Below are positions 22,921-32,269 of a DNA stretch of 38,175 nucleotides, one piece after another. Origin of the DNA: Pseudonocardiaceae bacterium YIM PH 21723. Its GTDB lineage: Bacteria; Actinomycetota; Actinomycetes; Mycobacteriales; Pseudonocardiaceae. A program made the translations under genes and the position numbers. The notes beneath the pieces were generated by a model that had not been told where the DNA came from, did no database searches, and was given only the letters and a program-made list of their open reading frames with translations. The DNA lies in assembly GCA_003600225.1 (NCBI GenBank), contig QZFT01000068.1, forward strand, positions 1-38,175, given 5' to 3'. Each line of letters opens with the position of its first letter. Position 1 is the first letter of the stretch.

Positions 22921-25551
22921 TTATGCCTCCGGCAGGGTCGCGAGCCTGCCGTTGATCCGCTCGATGTCGGCTTCCGCCACGGCCTTCCGCGTGCGGATCT
23001 TCTCCACCACGTCGGCCGGGGCCTTGCCCATGAAGGCCTCGTTGCCCAGCTTGGCGTCGGCGCCCTTGAGCTCCTTCTCCGCCACCGCCAGGTCCTTGGC
23101 CAGCCGCTTGCGCTCGGCGGCCACGTCGATGGTGCCGGACAGGTCGACCTCGACGGTGATGGTGCCTCCGGAGACGGCGACCTCCAGCTTGGCGGCCGGG
23201 GAGAACGTGTCGCCCGGCTCGATCAGCCGGACCAGCGACCGGATCGACGGCACGAAGGCGTCCAGGCCGGCGGTGTCCACACCGGACAGCCGGGTGGCCA
23301 CCTTCTGGCCCGGGTTCAGCCCCTGGTCGGAGCGGAACCGGCGGATCTCGGTGATCAGCTTCTGCACATCGGCGACGTGCGTGGCAGCCGCCCGGTCGAC
23401 CGGGCGCCCGCTGACCTTGGGCCACTCGGCGACCACCAGGGACTCACCGCCGGTCCAGCTGGTCCACAGCGCCTCGGTGATGAACGGGGTGATCGGGTGC
23501 AGCAGCCGCAGCACGGTGTCCAGCACCGCGCCGACCACGACCTGGGTCAGCTCGGCGCGACGGCCGCCTTCGGCCAGCTGCACCTTGGACAGCTCCAGGT
23601 ACCAGCCGCAGAACTCGTCCCAGAAGAACTTGTAGAGCGCGTCGGCCAGCTTGGCGAACTGGAAGTCCTCGGCGAGCGCGTCGACCTCGGCGATCGTCGC
23701 GTCCAGGCGGTCCAGGATCCACTGGTCGGACTCGGTCAGCTCGGCGCGATCCGGAAGCTCGGCGAGCGGCTTGGCGCCGTTCATCATGGCGAACCGGCTG
23801 GCGTTCCACAGCTTCGTGCAGAAGCTGCGCGAGGCGCTGACCAGGTCCGCGCCGACAGGGGCGTCGGTGCCCGGGTTGGCACTGCGGGCCATGGTGAACC
23901 GCACGGCGTCGGTGCCGTACTCGGCCATCCATTCCAGCGGGTCGACCACATTGCCGGCCGACTTGGACATCTTCTTGCCGTTCTCGTCCCGCAGCAGGCC
24001 GTGGAAGGCGATGGCGCGGAACGGCGGCTGGCCGTCCATGGCGTACAGGCCGAACATCATCATCCGGGCGACCCAGAAGAACACCAGGTCGTTGCCGGTG
24101 ACCATGGTCGAGTTCGGGTAGTACTTGGCCAGGTCCGGGGTCCGGACCGGCCAGCCGAGCGTGGAGAACGGCCACAGGCCACTGGAGAACCAGGTGTCCA
24201 GCACGTCCGGGTCCTGCACGTAGCCCTCGGGGGCCTGCTCGTCGGGTCCGACGCAGACGGTCTCACCGTTGGGGCCGTACCAGACCGGGATCTGGTGTCC
24301 CCACCACAGCTGGCGCGAGATGCACCAGTCGTGCATGTTGTCGACCCACTGGAAGTAGCGGTTCTCCATCTCCTTCGGCGAGATGGTCACCGTGCCGTTG
24401 CGGACCGCGTCACCGGCGGCCTTCGCGAGGGGCTCGACCTTGACGAACCACTGGAGGGACAGCCGGGGCTCGATGGGCTCCTTGCCGCGCTCGCTGTGCC
24501 CGACGGAGTGCAGGTACGGCCGCTTCTCCGCGACGATCCGGCCCTCTTCGCGCAGCCGCTCCCGAACGGCGACCCGGGCTTCGAACCGGTCCATGCCGTC
24601 GAACTCGGTGCCGGTGTCCGCGATCCGGCCGGACTCATCCATGATCGTCAGCATCGGCAGGTTGTGCCGCTTGCCGATCTCGAAGTCGTTCGGGTCGTGC
24701 GCCGGGGTCACCTTGACCGCGCCGGTGCCGAACTCCTTGTCCACGTACTCGTCGGCGACGATCGGGATCCGCCGGCCGGTGATCGGCAGCTCGATCTCGG
24801 TGCCGATGAGGTGCTGGTAGCGCTCGTCGTCCGGGTGCACCGCGACGGCGGTGTCGCCCAGCATGGTCTCCATCCGGGTGGTGGCCACGACGATCGACGC
24901 GTCACCGTCGCCGTAGCGCATGGAGACGAGTTCGCCCTCGACCTCCTTGTGGTCCACCTCGGCGTCGGACAGCACGCTCTGCGCGACGGGCGACCAGTTC
25001 ACCAGGCGTTCCGCGCGGTAGATGAGACCGTCGTCGTAGAGCTTCTTGAAGATGGTGTTGACGGCCCGGTTCAGGCCCGCGTCCATGGTGAACCGCTCGC
25101 GGCTCCAGTCCACGCCGTCGCCGAGCTGCCGCATCTGGTCGAGGATCTTGCCGCCGTACTCGTTCTTCCACTGCCAGGTGCGCTCGATGAACGCCTCCCG
25201 GCCGATCTCGCGGCGGCTGGTGCCCTCGGCGCGCAGCTGTTTCTCGACCAGGGTGTGCACCGCGATGGACGCGTGGTCCATGCCGGGCATCCACAGCACG
25301 TCGTTGCCCTGCATGCGCTTACGCCTGGTCAGCACGTCGATCAGCGTGTGCTCGAACGCGTGACCCAGGTGCAGGCTGCCGGTCACGTTGGGCGGCGGGA
25401 TGGAGATCGCGTACCCGGGCTTGCCGCTGTCCGGGTCGGCGGTGAAGTAGCCGGCGTCTACCCAGCGCTGGTACAGACCCGCCTCTACGTCCGCCGGATT
25501 CCACGTCGGCGGGAGTTGGCTGGTCGACTGCTGCTGCTGGATGTCCGTCAC
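22921..25551 (-). CDS. valS: Valyl-tRNA synthetase
   Basis: An 876-residue class I aminoacyl-tRNA synthetase. The HIGH-type motif is [14 protein letters not shown] and the KMSKS motif is [10 protein letters not shown]; between them are the editing domain and the [15 protein letters not shown] segment. The C-terminal coiled coil ([31 protein letters not shown]) is present. I place the start at GTG 25551 (VTDIQQQQ), which gives the usual length; the frame continues upstream but into the 5' part of another promoter region. It heads the valS-folC-DUF4233 operon. Confidence 0.96.
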   Translation of the reverse strand: MTDIQQQQSTSQLPPTWNPADVEAGLYQRWVDAGYFTADPDSGKPGYAISIPPPNVTGSLHLGHAFEHTLIDVLTRRKRMQGNDVLWMPGMDHASIAVHTLVEKQLRAEGTSRREIGREAFIERTWQWKNEYGGKILDQMRQLGDGVDWSRERFTMDAGLNRAVNTIFKKLYDDGLIYRAERLVNWSPVAQSVLSDAEVDHKEVEGELVSMRYGDGDASIVVATTRMETMLGDTAVAVHPDDERYQHLIGTEIELPITGRRIPIVADEYVDKEFGTGAVKVTPAHDPNDFEIGKRHNLPMLTIMDESGRIADTGTEFDGMDRFEARVAVRERLREEGRIVAEKRPYLHSVGHSERGKEPIEPRLSLQWFVKVEPLAKAAGDAVRNGTVTISPKEMENRYFQWVDNMHDWCISRQLWWGHQIPVWYGPNGETVCVGPDEQAPEGYVQDPDVLDTWFSSGLWPFSTLGWPVRTPDLAKYYPNSTMVTGNDLVFFWVARMMMFGLYAMDGQPPFRAIAFHGLLRDENGKKMSKSAGNVVDPLEWMAEYGTDAVRFTMARSANPGTDAPVGADLVSASRSFCTKLWNASRFAMMNGAKPLAELPDRAELTESDQWILDRLDATIAEVDALAEDFQFAKLADALYKFFWDEFCGWYLELSKVQLAEGGRRAELTQVVVGAVLDTVLRLLHPITPFITEALWTSWTGGESLVVAEWPKVSGRPVDRAAATHVADVQKLITEIRRFRSDQGLNPGQKVATRLSGVDTAGLDAFVPSIRSLVRLIEPGDTFSPAAKLEVAVSGGTITVEVDLSGTIDVAAERKRLAKDLAVAEKELKGADAKLGNEAFMGKAPADVVEKIRTRKAVAEADIERINGRLATLPEA

Positions 25552-25682
25552 GCCCACCGATTTTACGGAGCAGCTCAAACGCGTTTCATCCGCATTACCG
25601 GAATGCCATCGGGCCGCGACCTGTAAGGGGTTTCCGGCGGTTACTGTTCGCCGTCCGACCACGACGACCTGGGGAAAGCGCG

Positions 25683-26591
25683 ATGGCACCGAACCGCGAT
25701 CAGTACATCGAGCAGCAGTGGGTGAAGCAGGGCCGCAGGCGGGCCCGCCGGGAGAAGCTGGCCAGGTTCCGCTGGCTGCTGGTGATCCCCGCGGTGGCCG
25801 CGTTGTTCGGTGGAGCCGTGGCGGTGTCCAGGTACGGCCTGGTGGACAAGGTGGTGAACGTCGTGTCCCCGGCACCGGACGCGGCGGCGGCCGGCTGGCT
25901 CGACCCGAAGTACCCGTTCGCCGACTCGCCCGCTGCGACCTGGGCGGATGGTGCGGCGGGGATCGAACCGCCCGCCGCTGCGCCGGTCGGCGGCTACAGC
26001 GCGGAACAGGTCGCGGCGGCCGCGGCCCGGGTCAAGGAGCTGATCGTGCTCAGCAGGCTGGACCGTTCGGTCATCCAGCAGGGCAGGACGGAACCCGTGA
26101 CCAGCAGGCTGAGCGCGCGGGCCCGCCAGGAACTGGGCGGGGACCTGCGCACCGTGGTCGCCAAGCTCACCGATCAGCGGCCGCTGATGGACGCGCAGCC
26201 GAAGGTCCGGGGCACGATGACCTTCGACGTCGACGAGCACGGCGTCCTGCGCGCGCACACCAACTACGTGTTCGTGTACGCCTTCGCCCCGCAACCGGCC
26301 GGGAGCCACGCGCGGACCTGGGACGTGCTGACCCTGTACCGGGTGAACATGGACTACCTGGTCATCGACGACACCGCCCGGTTCGACCGGGACAGCCAGG
26401 GCCTGGTACCCGGCGGTGGCGCCGGCAGTTACTACCTGAACATGGACTGCGCGCTGTCCAAGCAGGGCATCATCGCGCCGCCCACCAGGGTCAAGGTGAC
26501 TGTTTCCGCAGGTGTGGACGACAGGGGGCGCAGTCCGGAGTCGTTCTTCGACCCGAACTCGCCTATGCCGACGGAGAACAGCTGTAAGTAG
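25683..26591 (+). CDS. Membrane-anchored protein of unknown function
   Basis: A 302-residue protein with a basic cytoplasmic N-terminus ([14 protein letters not shown]), one hydrophobic helix at about 31-48 and a large outer domain. The outer part contains [33 protein letters not shown], then paired strands ([39 protein letters not shown]) reminiscent of the NTF2-like outer domains of actinobacterial membrane proteins, but I cannot name the family. It is divergent from valS across about 130 bp. Repeat copy B begins right after its stop. Confidence 0.8.
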   Translation: MAPNRDQYIEQQWVKQGRRRARREKLARFRWLLVIPAVAALFGGAVAVSRYGLVDKVVNVVSPAPDAAAAGWLDPKYPFADSPAATWADGAAGIEPPAAAPVGGYSAEQVAAAAARVKELIVLSRLDRSVIQQGRTEPVTSRLSARARQELGGDLRTVVAKLTDQRPLMDAQPKVRGTMTFDVDEHGVLRAHTNYVFVYAFAPQPAGSHARTWDVLTLYRVNMDYLVIDDTARFDRDSQGLVPGGGAGSYYLNMDCALSKQGIIAPPTRVKVTVSAGVDDRGRSPESFFDPNSPMPTENSCK

Positions 26592-27060
26592 GCGGGCGGG
26601 GTTGGGTCTGGCGGTCGTCGAAAGCGGCTTTGGAGGAGGGGACGGGTGGGGGACGCCTGTCTTTCCTGCCGGGCTGTCTGGTGGGGGCACGCCTGTCTTT
26701 GCTGTCGGGGCCGCTGCGCGGGGCGGTTTGGTGCTCAGTCCACTGTGGATCGAGTGGTTGCGCATGGTTAAAGACGATTTCAGGGCCACAAACCGTCTTT
26801 AACCATGCACAACCCCACCCCGTTCACCCACAGGAACACCATCAGCCACGGCAGCCCCATCAGCCACGCGCAGGTCCGCGCGAGAGCGGATCAGAGCCCG
26901 AAGGCGGCCCCGCGCAGCGGCCCCGACGACCTAGACCGGCGTGCGCCCACCCAACACGCCGGCAGGAAAGTCGCAGCCCGAAGCCCGTCTCCTCCTCCAA
27001 AGCCATCCTTCGACGACGACCCGAAGCACACCCCCACCCCAGCAAGCCCCGAACCCCGAG
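26592..27060. repeat. Non-coding repeat copy B: large imperfect palindrome with central hairpin
   Basis: The centre is a perfect 15-bp stem (26762-26776 with 26794-26808). To its right, 26821-26841 repeats the block at 67-87 of copy A, and 26945-27020 repeats the GGCAGGAAAG...CTTCGAC block. To its left, about 26608-26690 carries the same blocks in reverse orientation (TCGTCGAAAG, CTTTCCTGCC). A perfect 21-bp inverted repeat (26704-26724 with 26907-26927) adds to this. The whole is thus a two-armed palindrome of about 430 bp of which copy A shows one arm. No protein-coding frame is convincing. Confidence 0.72.
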
Positions 27061-27311
27061 TAGTGCAAGATCACACCCGGATGGTCGTGCTGATCAGGCC
27101 CATCGGAGGCATGTCGATGCGGCCATTCGAGTTAGTGATTTGCATCACATAGTCTTGCGACAGCTTCACCCGAACGTGATCATCAATCGACTTGACGCGC
27201 CCTTGGTCTCCTCAAGTTCGCTGACCAGCCCGGCTCGCCCCCGAGCAGCTCAGAACGGCTTGACCAGAAAGACGCTTCAGACATGCGGGATGTGTGAAAC
27301 GTTATGGGACC

Positions 27312-27396
27312 GTAGGCCGATTGGGTCAGCGGATGCTCGTTGAACCATAGGACGCTCGCTGTCCACGATGACGCATTCGGCCTACAGAAGTAGGCC
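27312..27396 (+). promoter_or_regulatory. Two mutually exclusive stems in the 5' region
   Basis: GTAGGCCGA (27312-27320) can pair with TCGGCCTAC (27377-27385). That same TCGGCCTAC overlaps the left arm of a compact hairpin GGCCTAC-AGAA-GTAGGCC (27379-27396). The two pairings compete, which is the geometry of an attenuator or riboswitch-like switch, though it might simply be a repeat. Confidence 0.35.
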
Positions 27397-27559
27397 ACCG
27401 GACCACCCGAACGAGGCCAGGTAAGACAAAATGTCAACTGCAGGTCACGTTTTGGACACGAAGGCCTGGTTGGGTGCTCACTCGACAGCGGGCGTTCATC
27501 GCACAGGGCGACAAGAGATGCACCCCTTTGATGGCATGAGAAGTACGGAACGCAATACA

Positions 27560-27604
27560 AATAGGCAGAAGTTCCCCCTTTCGGGGGACTCCGAAGCGCC
27601 TATT
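27560..27604 (+). promoter_or_regulatory. Nested stem-loop upstream of the 27645 gene
   Basis: An outer stem AATAGGC/GCCTATT (27560-27566 with 27598-27604) encloses an inner hairpin AGT-CCCCC/GGGGG-ACT (27570-27590, one bulged T). It ends 40 bases before the ATG and 23-30 bases before the GGAGGT site, so it would lie in the leader if transcription starts upstream. No known riboswitch class is recognised. Confidence 0.4.
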
Positions 27605-27644
27605 GTGAAGTGGCCCAAAAGTTATCGGCTGGAGGTGTGAACGG

Positions 27645-28421
27645 ATGCCCAGGTCTTCGCGTAGAGCGGGGAATGTCACACCTGATGCGCACCTGACAGT
27701 CGGCGACATTCTGGCAAGGCACATCGCGGAACTCACCCAGCCTCCGGGCCTGCGGGTGAATCACCTCGAACCGGAGCCCGACGCCGACGACACCCGTATT
27801 GCCGTGACGACGGCATCTGCGGGAACCGCGCGTTTCGCGGGGCAGACGCCCTCGCAGACGCCGGAGATGGAGGACGACTACCGCCCTCCGCTGCTGGTCC
27901 CCCTGCGCTGGGTTCTCGGCCTCGTCGCCGTGGCCGTGGTCAGCGCATTCGTGCTCAGCGGAACGTATTTCGCCCGGAACAGCCAGCTTGGTCTGCAGGA
28001 CCAGGGTTTCGGGAAGAACACCACGCCGTCCAGCGACAGCAACAGCTGGTTCAACAGTCGCAAGAACGGCACAAGCTCCACGGTGCCCACCGACCCGGCC
28101 ACCGGAAAGCCGATCGACACCTCCTCACCACTGCAACAGCTCAGCGACTCGCTGAACCACAACGGAGAGAACACCGGCGGCCAGTTGCTGGCCGGTGCGA
28201 ACCCCGACGTGGCTGTTCCGCAGGTGAACACCGGCACGGGAACCGGCGGAGGATCGAACACCGGCGGCAGCCACTATCCGCCACCGGCAGGTCCGGCCAC
28301 GCAGGCACCGCCGCCGCAGGTCACCCAGGCACCTCCGGCGAACACCGGTCCGCAGAAGCCGAACAAGCCGGCGCCCACTAACAAGACCGTGTGGGACTGC
28401 TGGAGCTTCTGCCCCTGGTAG
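27645..28421 (+). CDS. Single-pass membrane protein with Pro/Gly-rich outer tail
   Basis: A 258-residue protein: cytoplasmic N-terminus of about 85 residues with a LTVGDILARHIAELTQ segment, one membrane helix at about 88-108, then a Ser/Asn/Thr-rich and Pro-rich extracellular tail ending in WDCWSFCPW. The two terminal cysteines in an aromatic setting could form a disulfide loop or anchor a partner. GGAGGT lies about nine bases before the ATG. No family is recognised. A hairpin terminator follows. Confidence 0.78.
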   Translation: MPRSSRRAGNVTPDAHLTVGDILARHIAELTQPPGLRVNHLEPEPDADDTRIAVTTASAGTARFAGQTPSQTPEMEDDYRPPLLVPLRWVLGLVAVAVVSAFVLSGTYFARNSQLGLQDQGFGKNTTPSSDSNSWFNSRKNGTSSTVPTDPATGKPIDTSSPLQQLSDSLNHNGENTGGQLLAGANPDVAVPQVNTGTGTGGGSNTGGSHYPPPAGPATQAPPPQVTQAPPANTGPQKPNKPAPTNKTVWDCWSFCPW

Positions 28422-28436
28422 GAGTTACCTCGCTCG

Positions 28437-28472
28437 ATGATGGGCATCCTCCGCATGGAGGGTGCCCATCAT
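28437..28472. terminator. Hairpin after the 27645 gene
   Basis: A 16-bp stem with one G-T pair (28437-28452 with 28457-28472) and a GCAT loop lies 15 bases after the stop. Confidence 0.85.
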
Positions 28473-28569
28473 TGCGTTCGGCCACGAACCGGTGACGTGG
28501 GTTTGCAACCCGCTGACCTGGGGAAACCCGGTAAGCGCATTCCAGGTGAAGCGCCTCACCCGATCAGGG

Positions 28570-28596
28570 TTGGACACGCCGGAAAAGTGGGACAAT
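28570..28596 (+). promoter_or_regulatory. Candidate promoter of the fdhF/ydeP-type gene
   Basis: TTGGAC (28570-28575) and GACAAT (28591-28596) are separated by 15 bases and the -10-like hexamer ends six bases before the ATG at 28603. No ribosome binding site is present, so the message may be leaderless. The spacer is short, which weakens the call. Confidence 0.4.
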
Positions 28597-28602
28597 CGGG
28601 CT

Positions 28603-30867
28603 ATGAGCAAGGCACCGAAAGCGGACATCAACGAAGCCGATCTTCAGGTGAGCGCACCGAAGGACCACGCGGCGGGGGTACCCGCCGTCCTGGTGGCGCT
28701 GCACCGGGGCGTGGAACAGATGGGCGTCGCCCGGACCGCGCTGACCCTGCCTCTGCTCAACCAGCGCCACGGCTACGACTGCCCCGGCTGCGCCTGGCCG
28801 GACCCTCAGGGCCACCGCAGCATGGCCGAGTTCTGCGAGAACGGCGCGAAGGCGGTCGCCGAGGAAGCCACCAAGCGGCGGGCGGGCGTGGAGTTCTTCG
28901 CCGCGCACCCGGTGAGCGAGCTCGCCACCAAGACCGACTACTGGCTCGGCCAGCAGGGCCGGCTGACCCACCCCATGGTGCTGCGCCCCGGCCGGACCCA
29001 CTACGAACCCCTGCCGTGGTCCGAGGCCTTCGACCTCATCGCGCACACGCTGACCGGCTTGAGCTCGCCGAACGAGGCGTTGTTCTACACCTCCGGCCGC
29101 GCGTCCAACGAGGCCGCCTTCCTGTACCAGCTGTTCGCCCGCTCCTTCGGCACCAACAACCTGCCGGACTGCTCCAACATGTGCCACGAGTCCTCCGGCG
29201 CCGCGCTGAAGGAGACCATCGGCATCGGCAAGGGCTCGGTCAGCCTGGAGGACTTCGACCACGCCGACCTGATCGTGGTGGTCGGGCAGAACCCGGGCAC
29301 CAACCACCCGCGGATGCTGACCGCGCTGGAGAAGGCGAAGCAGGGCGGCGCCAAGATCATCGCGGTGAACCCGTTGCCCGAGGCCGGGCTGCTGCGGTTC
29401 AAGAACCCGCAGAACGTGGCGGGCGTCGTCGGCAGCGGCACCCCCCTCGCCGAGGAGTTCTGCCAGATCAGGCTCGGCGGCGACCAGGCGTTCTTCCAGG
29501 CCATCGGCAACCTCCTGGTCACCGAGCACGCCGACACCCTGGACCGCGACTTCATCGCGGAGCACACCCACGACTTCGAGTCCTATGTGGACCACGTCAA
29601 GCAGCTCGACTGGTCCGAAGTGGACCGTGGAACCGGACTGCCCCGGGAGCAGATCCACCGGGTGGCAAGGGAATTCGCCGGCGCGAAGCGGATCATCATC
29701 TGCTGGGCGATGGGCCTGACCCAGCACAAGCACTCGGTGCCCAGCATCCAGGAGATCGTCAACGTGCTGCTGCTGCGCGGCATGATCGGCATCCCGGGCG
29801 CGGGCGTCTGCCCGGTGCGTGGCCACTCCAATGTGCAGGGCGACCGCACCATGGGCATCTGGGAGAAGATGCCGGAGAGCTTCCTGTCCGCTGTGGACAC
29901 CGAGTTCGGCATCACCAGCCCGCGCGAGCACGGACTGGACACAGTGGACTCACTGCGGGCCATGCGGGACGGCAAGGCGAAGGTGTTCTTCGCCCTCGGC
30001 GGCAACTTCGTGTCCGCCACGCCGGACACCGAGGTCACCGAGCAGGCGCTGCGCAACTGCGAGCTCACCGTGCACGTGTCCACCAAGCTGAACCGCTCGC
30101 ACGTGGTGCACGGGAAGGCCGCGCTGATCCTGCCCACGCTGGGCCGCACCGAGCGCGATCACCATCAGTTCGTCACCGTCGAGGACTCCATGTCCGTGGT
30201 GCACCGGTCCGAGGGACGGCTGAAGCCGGCCAGCGGCTACCTGCGCTCCGAGGTGTCCATTGTGGCCGCGATGGCCGAGGCCGTCCTCGGCTCCGGCCAC
30301 GTCGTCCCCTGGGCGTCCATGGCCGAGGACTACGACCGGATCCGGGACCGGATCGCCCGCGTCGTGCCCGGCTGCGAGGACTACAACGCGAAGGTGCGGC
30401 AGGAGAACGGCTTCGTGCTGCCCCATCCGCCCCGGGACGCGCGGGAGTTCCCCACCACGACGGGGAAGGCCAACTTCACCGCCAACGAGCTGTACGTGCC
30501 CCACGTGCCCCACGGCAGGCTGCTGTTGCAGACCATGCGCAGCCACGACCAGTTCAACACCACCATCTACGGCCTGGACGACCGCTACCGGGGTGTGAAG
30601 AACGGCCGCCGGGTGGTGTTCGTGAACCCGGATGACCTGGCGGCTCTGTCCATTGCGGACGGTGCGATGGTGGACCTGGTCGGCGAGTGGCGCGGCGAGG
30701 AACGGCGCGCGGAGAACTTCCGGGTCATCGCCTACTCCACGGCACGCGGCTGCGCGGCGTCCTACTTCCCGGAGACCAACGCGCTGGTGCCCCTGGATGC
30801 CACGGCGGACACCTCGAACACCCCGCAGTCGAAGTCCGTGGTCATCCGCCTGGAGGTCCGCCAGTAA
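28603..30867 (+). CDS. FdhF/YdeP-family molybdopterin oxidoreductase
   Basis: A 754-residue enzyme of the formate dehydrogenase alpha-subunit superfamily. An N-terminal C60-P-G-C63 and C78 may bind an iron-sulfur cluster. The SNMCHESSG motif (C194) occupies the place of the metal-ligand cysteine in YdeP-type proteins. VVVGQNPGTNHPR and GHSNVQGDRTMGI are the molybdopterin-guanine-dinucleotide binding segments, and a C-terminal domain begins near 640. The start is ATG 28603, without Shine-Dalgarno. The substrate of this family is not settled (YdeP is linked to acid resistance; formate oxidation is not proven). FdhD at 33224 would be its maturation factor. Confidence 0.9.
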   Translation: MSKAPKADINEADLQVSAPKDHAAGVPAVLVALHRGVEQMGVARTALTLPLLNQRHGYDCPGCAWPDPQGHRSMAEFCENGAKAVAEEATKRRAGVEFFAAHPVSELATKTDYWLGQQGRLTHPMVLRPGRTHYEPLPWSEAFDLIAHTLTGLSSPNEALFYTSGRASNEAAFLYQLFARSFGTNNLPDCSNMCHESSGAALKETIGIGKGSVSLEDFDHADLIVVVGQNPGTNHPRMLTALEKAKQGGAKIIAVNPLPEAGLLRFKNPQNVAGVVGSGTPLAEEFCQIRLGGDQAFFQAIGNLLVTEHADTLDRDFIAEHTHDFESYVDHVKQLDWSEVDRGTGLPREQIHRVAREFAGAKRIIICWAMGLTQHKHSVPSIQEIVNVLLLRGMIGIPGAGVCPVRGHSNVQGDRTMGIWEKMPESFLSAVDTEFGITSPREHGLDTVDSLRAMRDGKAKVFFALGGNFVSATPDTEVTEQALRNCELTVHVSTKLNRSHVVHGKAALILPTLGRTERDHHQFVTVEDSMSVVHRSEGRLKPASGYLRSEVSIVAAMAEAVLGSGHVVPWASMAEDYDRIRDRIARVVPGCEDYNAKVRQENGFVLPHPPRDAREFPTTTGKANFTANELYVPHVPHGRLLLQTMRSHDQFNTTIYGLDDRYRGVKNGRRVVFVNPDDLAALSIADGAMVDLVGEWRGEERRAENFRVIAYSTARGCAASYFPETNALVPLDATADTSNTPQSKSVVIRLEVRQ

Positions 30868-30903
30868 CGGCTTCCCCCGAGTGGAACTTCACTTGTGTGA
30901 ATT

Positions 30904-30932
30904 GGTACTGAACATGGTTACCATTCAGTACC
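30904..30932. promoter_or_regulatory. Nested dyad upstream of the choice-of-anchor-B gene
   Basis: GGTACTGAA (30904-30912) and TTCAGTACC (30924-30932) form a perfect 9-bp inverted repeat, enclosing a second perfect dyad ATGGTTACCAT (30914-30924). It lies 42 bases before the start codon, suitable for an operator over the promoter. The regulator is unknown. Confidence 0.45.
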
Positions 30933-30973
30933 GCTAGTTCGGAGTACCCCTGCAACTCCCGCTAGGAGCACAT

Positions 30974-32269
30974 GTGAAGAAATCCCTGCGCGTCGCCTGG
31001 CTGGCTGTGGCCACGGCGACGGTCCTGTGCCTGCCGTTGTCGGCGGCCTCCGCGCACGACCCCAGCACCCCCGAGGGCAAGGCCGCGGCCGCCGCCTTCA
31101 TGGCCGACCACAAGCCCGCCGAACGGAACACCGCGGTCACCGGCCAGGCGGCCGCCGTCGCGTGCACGAACGGCAAGGCGGGCAGCTACCCGTGCAAGAA
31201 CGTGGACCTGCTGTCCGTGCTGCCGCTGTCCAGCATCGGTGGCGGCAACGGCAATGACGTCTGGGGCTGGACCGACCCGTCCTCCGGCAAGGAATACGCC
31301 ATCATGGGCCGCACCAACGGGACGGCCTTCGTGGACATCTCCACGCCCACCTCGCCGAAGTTCCTGGGCAACCTGCCGTCCAACGGCGGCAGCAGCTCCT
31401 GGCGGGACATCAAGGTCTACAAGGACCACGCCTTCATCGTCGCCGACGCGATCAGCGGCCACGGCATGCAGGTCTTCGACCTGACCAAGCTCCGCTCGAT
31501 CACCTCCGCGCAGACCCTCACCGCCGACACCGTCTACAAGGGATTCGGCCCCTCGCACAACATCGCCATCAACGAGGAGACCGGGTTCGCCTACGCGATC
31601 GGCTCCAACACCTGCAGCGGCGGCGCGCACATGGTGGACATCCGCACGCCGAAGTCGCCGAAGAGCGCCGGCTGCGTCAGCCAGGACGGTTACACGCACG
31701 ACGCGCAGTGCATCGTCTACCGGGGCCCGGACGCCGCCTACCAGGGCCGCGAGGTGTGCTTCAACTCCAATGAGGACACGCTGACCATCGTCGACGTGAC
31801 CGACAAAGCGGCGCCGAAGCAGATCTCCCGCACCGGGTACACCGGCGCCAAGTACTCGCACCAGGGCTGGTTCACCGAAGGTGAGCGGTACTTCCTGCTG
31901 GACGACGAGCTCGACGAGCAGAAGGGCACCGACAAGCGGACCAAGACGTACATCTGGGACCTGCAGCAGCTATCGGCGCCGAAGCACACCGGCACCTACA
32001 CGGCCCAGGTGACCTCGGCGGACCACAACCTGTACACCAAGGGCAAGTACGCCTTCGAGGCGAACTACCAGTCCGGCCTGCGCATCCTGGACACGTCCGC
32101 GGTGACCAGCGGCACGCTGACCGAGGCCGGTTTCTTCGACATCTACCCGGCCAGTGACACCGACCGGTTCAACGGCGCGTGGAGCAACTACCCGTACTTC
32201 AAGAGCGGCGTGGTGGCGATCAGCGGCATCGAGCAGGGCCTGGTCCTGGTCAAGCCCAACCTCGGATGA
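30974..32269 (+). CDS. Secreted choice-of-anchor-B / LVIVD-repeat protein
   Basis: A 431-residue exported protein with a signal peptide ending ASA near residue 27. The mature part is a beta-propeller-like repeat protein with SSIGGGNGNDVWGWTDPSSGKEYAIMGRTNGTAFVDIS near the start, characteristic of the choice-of-anchor-B family, and later GFGPSHNIAIN, HDAQCIVYRGPD and YSHQGWFTEGERYFLLDDELDE. The start is GTG 30974 with AGGAG five bases upstream; the ATG two bases earlier is out of frame. The downstream gene overlaps by ATGA. Function unknown; the family occurs on bacterial surfaces. Confidence 0.87.
   Translation: MKKSLRVAWLAVATATVLCLPLSAASAHDPSTPEGKAAAAAFMADHKPAERNTAVTGQAAAVACTNGKAGSYPCKNVDLLSVLPLSSIGGGNGNDVWGWTDPSSGKEYAIMGRTNGTAFVDISTPTSPKFLGNLPSNGGSSSWRDIKVYKDHAFIVADAISGHGMQVFDLTKLRSITSAQTLTADTVYKGFGPSHNIAINEETGFAYAIGSNTCSGGAHMVDIRTPKSPKSAGCVSQDGYTHDAQCIVYRGPDAAYQGREVCFNSNEDTLTIVDVTDKAAPKQISRTGYTGAKYSHQGWFTEGERYFLLDDELDEQKGTDKRTKTYIWDLQQLSAPKHTGTYTAQVTSADHNLYTKGKYAFEANYQSGLRILDTSAVTSGTLTEAGFFDIYPASDTDRFNGAWSNYPYFKSGVVAISGIEQGLVLVKPNLG

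Larger units (their letters stand above)
27061..27644. other. Gene-free segment upstream of the 27645 gene, relatively AT-rich, with two structured stretches
   Basis: About 580 bases without a convincing gene: the longest open frame (minus, 27183-27560) is cysteine/serine-rich without codon bias. Two structured parts stand out: three GTAGGCC copies at 27312-27396 and a nested stem at 27560-27604, both upstream of the gene at 27645. The base composition is visibly less GC-rich than the rest of the window. Confidence 0.6.

Noticed and set aside
21708-25626. Very long plus-strand open frames (413 and 749 residues) opposite folC and valS
   Set aside because: Val/Arg/Asp/His-rich shadows produced by the GC-rich codon use of the real genes; no domain.
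27183-27560. 125-residue minus-strand open frame in the gene-free segment
   Set aside because: Cysteine/serine-rich, no codon bias, no recognisable domain; it covers the competing stems, which explain the sequence better.
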